From JBEHYA01 sp048498415 (GTDB lineage: Bacteria; Pseudomonadota; Alphaproteobacteria; UBA9219; RGZA01), in NCBI GenBank assembly GCA_048498415.1, contig JBEHYA010000019.1, positions 1 through 26,293 on the forward strand: DNA of 26,293 nucleotides, given 5' to 3'. A program made the translations under genes and the position numbers. The notes under the pieces are model-generated. The model did not search any database. It worked only from the letters and a program-made list of their open reading frames with translations, and had not been told where the DNA came from. Positions 20,605 through 26,293 of the stretch are shown here, piece after piece. The stretch's first letter is position 1, and each line of letters opens with the position of its first letter.

Positions 20605-21741
20605 ATGCAAGATATCCTCCTCCATTACATCCCGTCCTTCCTTCTGGTCTTGGGCATCGTGGTGTTTGTGCATGAATGGGGGCATTACATTGTCGCCAAA
20701 ATGTGCGGCGTAAAGATTGAATCCTTTTCCATCGGCTTCGGGCCGGAGCTGTGCGGCTTCAACGATAAAAGCGGCACCCGCTGGAAACTCAGCCTGCTGC
20801 CCTTCGGCGGCTACGTAAAAATGTTCGGCGATGAAGACCCGTCCAGCGCCAAGCCATCCGATAAAGTGCTGAACCTCACCGAAAGCGAAAAGAAGGTCGC
20901 GTTCTATAACAAGCCTGTCTGGCAGCGTGCGCTGATCGTGTTTGCCGGCCCCGCCATCAACTTCATTTTCACCTTCATCGTCTTCGTGGCGCTGTTTGTG
21001 AGCCAGGGTCAGCCCTTCACGCCGCCTAAAGTGGGCAGCGTGGCGGAAGGTACGCCCGCTTTTGAAGCCGGCCTTATTCCGGGCGATACGGTGACTAAAA
21101 TCAACAACGTGAAAATCGAGCGCTTCGAGGATATTCGCCGCGAAATCTCGACATCCGTAGACGAAAGCGTGAATGTGGTGATCGAGCGCGATGGCAAAAC
21201 CATCACCAAGATCGTCCACCCCCGCATCACCGAAGTGACCGACCGTTTTGGCGGCACACACAAGGTGAGCCAGATCGGCATCAAAGCCGTTGAAGGCAAA
21301 ATGAATTACCGCAAGCTCAGTTTCTTTCCGGCCATCGGCGTGGCGGTGAATGAAATGGGCAGTATGGCCGGCACCACGCTGAAAGCCATCGGCCAGATTA
21401 TTGTCGGTACCCGCGGCACCGAGGATTTAGGTGGCCCGCTCCGCATTGCCCAGATGTCGGGCAAAGTAGGGCAGGAGGGGATCGTGCCGCTTATCTGGTT
21501 CATGGCGGTCATCTCGCTGAGTTTGGGCCTGTTCAACCTGTTCCCCATTCCTTTGCTGGATGGCGGGCATCTATTCTTTTACGCTTGCGAAGCGATCAAG
21601 GGAAAACCGCTGAATGAAAGCATCACCGAGCTCTCCTCCAAGGCCGGTTTTGTCTTTATTATCGGGCTCACCCTGTTTTTTACGTGGAATGACCTTGTGC
21701 AGCTCCACGTTTTCAGCTTCGTTAAGGGCCTCTTCACGTAA
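20605..21741 (+). CDS. rseP: RIP metalloprotease RseP (site-2 protease)
   Basis: An inner-membrane zinc protease that cleaves transmembrane segments, such as anti-sigma factors and leftover signal peptides. The 378-aa protein has its catalytic His-Glu-Trp-Gly-His at residues 23-27 in the first membrane helix. A PDZ domain lies at about 130-210 (Val-Gly-Ser-Val-Ala-Glu-Gly-Thr-Pro-Ala). The third zinc ligand, Asp319, is in Phe-Pro-Ile-Pro-Leu-Leu-Asp-Gly-Gly-His. One PDZ domain is visible, against two in E. coli, which is common in Alphaproteobacteria. AGGGA precedes ATG 20605. The place between dxr and bamA is conserved and suits a role in envelope stress signalling. Confidence 0.97.
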   Translation: MQDILLHYIPSFLLVLGIVVFVHEWGHYIVAKMCGVKIESFSIGFGPELCGFNDKSGTRWKLSLLPFGGYVKMFGDEDPSSAKPSDKVLNLTESEKKVAFYNKPVWQRALIVFAGPAINFIFTFIVFVALFVSQGQPFTPPKVGSVAEGTPAFEAGLIPGDTVTKINNVKIERFEDIRREISTSVDESVNVVIERDGKTITKIVHPRITEVTDRFGGTHKVSQIGIKAVEGKMNYRKLSFFPAIGVAVNEMGSMAGTTLKAIGQIIVGTRGTEDLGGPLRIAQMSGKVGQEGIVPLIWFMAVISLSLGLFNLFPIPLLDGGHLFFYACEAIKGKPLNESITELSSKAGFVFIIGLTLFFTWNDLVQLHVFSFVKGLFT

Positions 21742-21765
21742 ATCCGGTTCGTTATCGCTCCCCTT

Positions 21766-24159
21766 ATGCGTTTATCCGCTTTTCTTCTTCATGCCTTGAT
21801 CCTGGCCAGCCTGCTGGTGCCGGTGTATGCGCATGCGCAGTTCTTTCCGTCGCGCCATCCCAAGGGCACCACGCATGTGGCCGCGATGGCGCCCAGCTCA
21901 AGTTTCGATACACCGACCGACAACCTGCCGCCGGTGATTAACGAGAGCAACGCGCCCACCATCGAGAACGTGAGTGTGCACGGCACGCAGCGTATCGAAG
22001 AAGATACCGTGCGTTCCTACCTCACCATTTTTAAGGGTGACCCGGCGACGCCCGCCAAATTAAATGAATCCCTCAAGGCCCTGTTCGCCACCGGCTTTTT
22101 CGCCGATGTGCATATGGCGGTCGATGGCCACACGCTGCTGGTGGATGTGGTGGAAAACCCCGTCATCAACCGCGTGGTGTTTGAAGGCAATACCGGCATT
22201 GAAACCAAGGATCTGGAAAAAGAAATCCAGGTTCGCCCGCGCCAGGTCTATACCAAGGCCCGCGTGAAAACCGATGTGCAGCGTTTGCTCGAAGTCTATC
22301 GCCGCAATGGCCGCTATGCCGCGCTGATCGAGCCCAAGATCATCAAGCTGGAACAAAACCGCGTTGATCTGGTCTTTGAAATCACGGAAGGCGAGCGCAC
22401 CGGCATTCGCCGTATTAATTTCGTGGGTAACAAGCTGTACGACGACGATACGCTGCGCAGCGCCGTGAATACGCGTGAAAGCGCATGGTGGCGGTTCTTC
22501 ACCAATTCCGATTTTTACGACCCCGACCGCATGAATTTCGACAAGGAATTACTGCGCCGTTTCTATCTGAATGAAGGCTATGCCGATTTCCGCGTGCTCT
22601 CCGCCAAGGCCGAGCTCGCGCCCGACCACAACGATTTCATCATGACCTTCACGGTGGAAGAGGGCGAGCGTTATACCTTCGGCAAAGTCACCCTGAACAC
22701 CGCGCTGAAAAACGTGGATGTGAACGCCCTTCGCGCCCGCATCACCGCCATTCCCGGCGACTGGTTCTCGGCGGAGAAAGTGGAAAAGAGCGTCGCGCAG
22801 CTCAGCGCCACCATCGGCGACCTGCAATATGGCTTTGCCCAGGTGCAGCCCAAGACCAAACAGAATAAAGATACGCACACCGTGGATGTTGATTTCATCA
22901 TCAACGAAGGCCCGCGTGTGTTCGTCCAGCGCATCAACATCAACGGCAATACGCGTACATTAGACCGCGTCATCCGCCGCCAGATGAAGCTCTCGGAAGG
23001 CGACCCGTTCCTCGTTTCCAAGATGAAGTCGTCGGAACAAGCTATCCGCGATCTCGGCTTCTTTGATGATGTGAAAGTCACCAACACCGAAGGCACACAG
23101 CCCGACCAATCGGTTGTGAACGTGGAAGTGAAGGAAAAATCCACCGGCGAAATTTCGATTGGCGCCGGTTACTCCTCGACCGACGGCGCGCTGGGCGATT
23201 TCAGCATCCGCGAGCGTAATCTGCTTGGTAAAGGCCAGGATTTACGCTTTGGCGTGCAGGCCTCCATGCGCACGCAGCAATACGACATCAGCTTCACCGA
23301 ACCCTATTTCCTCGAGCGTGATCTGGCGGCCGGCTTTGACCTGTTCCGCGTGACCCGCGACAACCAGGATGAAAGCTCGTTCGATGAAGAGCGCACCGGC
23401 GGTGCCTTGCGTTTGGGTTACGCCCTGTCGGAAGACCTCCGCCAGAAGTGGACGTATACGCTCACCCGCACCAAGATCACCAACGTGCCCATCACCGCCT
23501 CGCGTTACGTGCAGGAACAGGAAGGCACCACGCTGTCCTCGGTCGTGGGTAACGAGCTTATGTTCGATAAGCGCGACAGCAAGCTGAACCCGACGAATGG
23601 CTATTATATTCGTATTAATAACGACATCTCCGGCCTGGGCGGCGATGTGGCCTATTTCCGCAACAAGGTAGGCGGCGCCTACTACGTGCCGGTCGCCGAT
23701 AAATGGACCCTCACGCTGGGCGGCGAAGCCGGTTACATCTTTGGCCTCGGTCAGGATGTGCGTATTAACGACCGCTTTTACTTAGGCGGCGAAAACCTGC
23801 GCGGCTTCCAGTTCGCCGGCGTGGGCCCGCGCGATATGACCGCCGGCGCCGATGACTCGCTGGGCGGCAACCGCTTTGCCCGCAGCCGTATTGAACTCAG
23901 CTTCCCCACCGGCCTGCCGGAAGAATTCGGGGTGCGCGGCCGCATCTTTAACGACGCGGGTTTCCTCGACAGTGTAGACGTCAAGCCGCGTCCGGGCGAT
24001 GATCTGCGGCTTGATAGCTCGGTTCGTTCAAGCGTGGGTGTGGGTGTGACCTGGGCTTCGCCCTTTGGCCCCATCGGCATTGATCTGGCCAAGCCGGTCT
24101 TGAAGAAAGATTACGATAAGACGGAATTCTTCCGCTTCAGCTTCGGAACACGTTTCTAA
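21766..24159 (+). CDS. bamA: Outer membrane protein assembly factor BamA
   Basis: BamA is the Omp85-family core of the BAM complex, folding beta-barrels into the outer membrane. The 797-aa precursor begins with a signal peptide ending near Ala-His-Ala-Gln (about residue 25). Five POTRA domains follow (about residues 65-410), with recurring Gly-Asn/Gly-Thr turn motifs such as Phe-Val-Gly-Asn-Lys and Ile-Asn-Gly-Asn-Thr-Arg. The C-terminal 16-stranded barrel holds the loop-6 Leu-Arg-Gly-Phe motif (Gly-Gly-Glu-Asn-Leu-Arg-Gly-Phe) and ends in Phe-Gly-Thr-Arg-Phe, a terminal Phe as expected for outer-membrane barrels. The ribosome binding site is weak. The stop overlaps the skp start by one base (TAATG). 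Confidence 0.97.
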   Translation: MRLSAFLLHALILASLLVPVYAHAQFFPSRHPKGTTHVAAMAPSSSFDTPTDNLPPVINESNAPTIENVSVHGTQRIEEDTVRSYLTIFKGDPATPAKLNESLKALFATGFFADVHMAVDGHTLLVDVVENPVINRVVFEGNTGIETKDLEKEIQVRPRQVYTKARVKTDVQRLLEVYRRNGRYAALIEPKIIKLEQNRVDLVFEITEGERTGIRRINFVGNKLYDDDTLRSAVNTRESAWWRFFTNSDFYDPDRMNFDKELLRRFYLNEGYADFRVLSAKAELAPDHNDFIMTFTVEEGERYTFGKVTLNTALKNVDVNALRARITAIPGDWFSAEKVEKSVAQLSATIGDLQYGFAQVQPKTKQNKDTHTVDVDFIINEGPRVFVQRININGNTRTLDRVIRRQMKLSEGDPFLVSKMKSSEQAIRDLGFFDDVKVTNTEGTQPDQSVVNVEVKEKSTGEISIGAGYSSTDGALGDFSIRERNLLGKGQDLRFGVQASMRTQQYDISFTEPYFLERDLAAGFDLFRVTRDNQDESSFDEERTGGALRLGYALSEDLRQKWTYTLTRTKITNVPITASRYVQEQEGTTLSSVVGNELMFDKRDSKLNPTNGYYIRINNDISGLGGDVAYFRNKVGGAYYVPVADKWTLTLGGEAGYIFGLGQDVRINDRFYLGGENLRGFQFAGVGPRDMTAGADDSLGGNRFARSRIELSFPTGLPEEFGVRGRIFNDAGFLDSVDVKPRPGDDLRLDSSVRSSVGVGVTWASPFGPIGIDLAKPVLKKDYDKTEFFRFSFGTRF

Positions 24160-24770
24160 TGCGTCTGTTACTTGCTCTGGTTCTGGTATTTATGGGTGGC
24201 CCCGCTTTTGCGGCCGATCCCGCGCCGGCCCAAGCTACGGCACCTTCAGGCGTGCTGGTGGTGGATATCAAGCGTTTGCTGGATGAATCCACGGCCTCCG
24301 TGAATTCCCAGAAAAAGGTCGAAGCCCGCCGTTCCGCTTTCCAGACGGAAATCGCGGACAAGGAAAAAACCATCCGCGATGCTGCCGATAACCTCCAGCA
24401 ACAGCGCGGCAAGATTGATGCCACCGCTTACGCCGCCAAGGAAGACCAGCTTCGCCAGCAGTTCCGCGACGTGGAACAATATGTGCAGGATCGCCGCCGC
24501 GTTTTGGAACTGGCAACCGCCAATGCCATGAACCGCGTGCGCGATGCCATGATGCGCATTGCCACCGACATCGCCCATAAGCGCGGCGCGCAAGCTGTGC
24601 TCTCCAAACAGCAGGTGATGTGGTCAGAAAATTCCATCGATATCACCGATCAGGTGCTGCAACGCCTGAACACGGAACTACCCGATATTGATGTGGTCAT
24701 CGAACCCGCCGCGGGCGAACCCCCGGCCAAAGCGGCTGCGCCTGCTAAAGCCAGCGAAAAAGCCAAATAA
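24159..24770 (+). CDS. skp: OmpH/Skp family periplasmic chaperone
   Basis: Skp holds unfolded outer-membrane proteins in the periplasm and hands them to BAM. The 203-aa precursor has a signal peptide ending near Ala-Phe-Ala-Ala (about residue 18). A strand Val-Leu-Val-Val-Asp-Ile typical of the OmpH body follows. Long Lys/Glu/Gln-rich tentacle helices run at about 45-125, then a return to the body domain. A Pro/Ala/Lys-rich tail extends the C-terminus beyond the usual 160-170 residues of the family. One-base overlap with bamA implies translational coupling. In most relatives lpxD follows here; instead about 100 nt separate it from fabZ. Confidence 0.9.
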   Translation: MRLLLALVLVFMGGPAFAADPAPAQATAPSGVLVVDIKRLLDESTASVNSQKKVEARRSAFQTEIADKEKTIRDAADNLQQQRGKIDATAYAAKEDQLRQQFRDVEQYVQDRRRVLELATANAMNRVRDAMMRIATDIAHKRGAQAVLSKQQVMWSENSIDITDQVLQRLNTELPDIDVVIEPAAGEPPAKAAAPAKASEKAK

Positions 24771-24872
24771 ACCCTGCTTTTAGCCAGCTCTTGGTGGTTG
24801 ATTCAGCCGCCATAATCGTGCTTTATAAACCGTCCTTGAATGGGCACGAGATTCCGACAGGCGAAGCATTTC

Positions 24873-25364
24873 ATGAACGCAGAAACCAAAAAATCGACCC
24901 TTGATATCCACGGCATCATGGCGCGCATTCCGCACCGCTACCCCATGCTGCTCATCGACCGCGTGATCGATATGATCCCGGGCGAAAGTGCCACCGGCAT
25001 CAAGAATGTGACCATTAACGAGCCTTTCTTTACCGGGCATTTCCCCAGCCACCCCATCATGCCGGGCGTGCTGATTGTGGAAGCCATGGCGCAGACATCC
25101 GCCGTCCTGGTGGTTGATACCCTCGACCAGCTGGAAGAAGGCCGCCATCTGGTTTACTTCATGACCATCGAAGAAGCCCGTTTCCGCCGCCCGGTTTTGC
25201 CTGGCGATGTGCTGCATATTAAAGTCGCCAAGCACCGTCAGCGCGGCAATGTGTGGAAATTCAAGGGCGAAGCCTATGTCGATAACGTGAAGGTCGCTGA
25301 AGCGCTTTATAGCGCCATGCTGGTCGATACCAAGCAGGACCCCATTCCCGGTGAAACCGACTGA
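24873..25364 (+). CDS. fabZ: 3-hydroxyacyl-ACP dehydratase FabZ
   Basis: FabZ removes water from 3-hydroxyacyl-ACP in fatty-acid elongation and competes with LpxA/LpxD for 3-hydroxyacyl-ACP. The 163-aa hotdog-fold protein has Ile-Pro-His-Arg-Tyr-Pro-Met-Leu-Leu-Ile-Asp-Arg, and the catalytic His in Gly-His-Phe-Pro-x-His-Pro-Ile-Met-Pro-Gly-Val. The catalytic Glu is in Leu-Ile-Val-Glu-Ala-Met-Ala-Gln. ATG 24873 starts just before the conserved domain; ATG 24840 is in frame but adds 11 unconserved residues. The stop overlaps the lpxA start by one base (TGATG), so the two are translationally coupled. Confidence 0.97.
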   Translation: MNAETKKSTLDIHGIMARIPHRYPMLLIDRVIDMIPGESATGIKNVTINEPFFTGHFPSHPIMPGVLIVEAMAQTSAVLVVDTLDQLEEGRHLVYFMTIEEARFRRPVLPGDVLHIKVAKHRQRGNVWKFKGEAYVDNVKVAEALYSAMLVDTKQDPIPGETD

Positions 25365-26167
25365 TGAGTTCCATTATCCATTCAACGGCTGTCATTGAAA
25401 AAGGTGCCGTCATCGGCGAGGGCGCGGAGATCGGCGCGTTCTGCGTGATCGGGCCCAAGGTAAAAATCGGCGCCAAAGCCAAACTGCATGCGCATGTGGT
25501 TATCAGTGGCATCACCGAAATCGGTGATGAGACCGAAATTTACCCCTTCGCCAGCCTTGGTTCGCCCCCGCAAGACCTTAAATATAAAGGCGAAGCCTCG
25601 CGCCTTACGGTGGGTAAGCGCTGCCGTATCCGCGAGCATGTTACCATGAACACCGGCACGGAAGGCGGCGGCATGCTGACCCAAGTTGGCGATAACTGCC
25701 TTCTTATGGTCAACGCCCATGTAGCCCACGATTGCGTTCTGGGCAACAACGTTATTCTGGTCAACAACGCCACGCTGGCGGGCCATGTGCATGTGGGTGA
25801 CCACGCGATTGTGGGCGGTAACTCCGCCGTGCATCAGTTCGTGCGCATCGGCGCGCATGCCATGATCGGCGGCATGTCCGGCGTGGAAAACGATGTGATC
25901 CCCTACGGCACCGTCATGGGCGACCGGGCGCGGCTTGCGGGCCTGAATTTGGTGGGTCTGGAACGCCGCGGCTTCACGCGGGAACAGATCACGGCGCTGC
26001 GCAGCGCGTATCGCATGATGTTCGCGCCGGAAGGCACATTCTCCGAACGCCTCGATAGCGTGGCGGAAAGCTACGGCAGCTTTGATGTGGTCAATGAAAT
26101 GCTCGCCTTCATCCGCAATAAATCATCCCGCCCCATCATGCAGCCCCGGCAGGATCAGGCGGCGTAA
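25364..26167 (+). CDS. lpxA: UDP-N-acetylglucosamine acyltransferase
   Basis: LpxA performs the first step of lipid A synthesis, moving a 3-hydroxyacyl chain from ACP to UDP-GlcNAc. The 267-aa protein is a left-handed beta helix with many hexapeptide repeats of the Ile/Val-Gly-x-x type from residue 14 onward. The probable catalytic His lies in Asn-Ala-His-Val-Ala-His-Asp-Cys. Next come His-Gln-Phe-Val-Arg-Ile-Gly and the C-terminal Gly-Leu-Asn-Leu-Val-Gly-Leu-Glu-Arg-Arg-Gly-Phe, which is typical of LpxA. It overlaps fabZ by one base and is followed after 12 nt by lpxI. Confidence 0.97.
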   Translation: MSSIIHSTAVIEKGAVIGEGAEIGAFCVIGPKVKIGAKAKLHAHVVISGITEIGDETEIYPFASLGSPPQDLKYKGEASRLTVGKRCRIREHVTMNTGTEGGGMLTQVGDNCLLMVNAHVAHDCVLGNNVILVNNATLAGHVHVGDHAIVGGNSAVHQFVRIGAHAMIGGMSGVENDVIPYGTVMGDRARLAGLNLVGLERRGFTREQITALRSAYRMMFAPEGTFSERLDSVAESYGSFDVVNEMLAFIRNKSSRPIMQPRQDQAA

Positions 26168-26179
26168 TAAAGGCTAATC

Positions 26180-26293
26180 ATGGCACCCGTTCTTGGCATC
26201 ATCGCTGGCGGTGGCGAAGCGCCCAAGCGCCTCATTGCCGCCTGCCAGAAAATGGGCCGCACGTTTTATGTGCTGGCACTGACCGGCCAGACC
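26180..26293 (+). CDS. lpxI: UDP-2,3-diacylglucosamine pyrophosphatase LpxI (5' part, cut by window edge)
   Basis: Thirty-eight codons are visible. They start Leu-Gly-Ile-Ile-Ala-Gly-Gly-Gly-Glu-Ala-Pro, matching the N-terminal glycine-rich motif of LpxI. LpxI is the UDP-diacylglucosamine hydrolase that replaces LpxH in Alphaproteobacteria. Its place directly after lpxA is the standard one, and lpxB would be expected next. The rest lies beyond the window. Confidence 0.88.
   Translation, partial: MAPVLGIIAGGGEAPKRLIAACQKMGRTFYVLALTGQT

Noticed and set aside
20398..21261. 287-aa open frame antisense to dxr and rseP
   Set aside because: Shadow of conserved genes, rich in His, Asp and Phe, with no recognisable motif.

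Overview
The window reads as two unrelated pieces of DNA joined near 2480-2620. Bases 1 to about 2480 are very GC-rich. They carry the end of a flagellar late-gene cluster: a FliD-like C-terminus, a lipoprotein, a FlgM-like small protein, FliS and a FliT-like protein. The intergenic repeats there look like those of Verrucomicrobia (Opitutaceae type). From a tRNA-Gly at 2623 onward the DNA has moderate GC, different repeats and a classical alphaproteobacterial gene order. An assembly chimera is the simplest explanation; transfer of a flagellar segment is the less likely alternative.

Layout of the alphaproteobacterial part. First comes cnoX-like thioredoxin/TPR, a LON N-domain protein and a Trm112-family protein, all + strand. 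They converge on an uncharacterised 307-aa protein on the - strand. uvrA (-) and ssb (+) are divergent; dnaE (+) follows and converges on an unrecognised 238-aa protein (-). Then come rpsB and tsf (+), a stand-alone receiver protein (-), and the envelope cluster pyrH-frr-uppS-cdsA-dxr-rseP-bamA-skp-fabZ-lpxA-lpxI (+), with lpxI cut by the window edge. The order uppS-cdsA-dxr and the presence of lpxI rather than lpxH fit Alphaproteobacteria; no finer placement is safe from sequence reading alone.

The genes cover excision repair and replication (uvrA, ssb, dnaE), translation (rpsB, tsf, frr, tRNA-Gly), UMP phosphorylation (pyrH), isoprenoid and undecaprenyl carrier synthesis (dxr, uppS), phospholipid precursor (cdsA), site-2 proteolysis (rseP), outer-membrane protein assembly (bamA, skp), fatty-acid dehydration (fabZ) and lipid A synthesis (lpxA, lpxI).

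Main oddities: (1) the composition and lineage break; (2) dxr is split by a net 4-nt loss in a conserved motif; (3) lpxD is absent from its usual place between skp and fabZ; (4) CdsA has Asn at a signature Asp position; (5) paired, inverted copies of a GC palindrome sit in four intergenic regions, one running into the uppS ribosome binding site; (6) a textbook sigma-28 promoter drives the FlgM-like/FliS/FliT-like group; (7) an intrinsic terminator for tsf lies inside the last codons of the oppositely oriented receiver gene; (8) a 307-aa protein resembles a HEPN-type fold with an apparently lost catalytic His. I found no clear new multi-gene system; the best candidates for new biology are the two uncharacterised proteins, the structured rpsB leader and the palindrome pairs.
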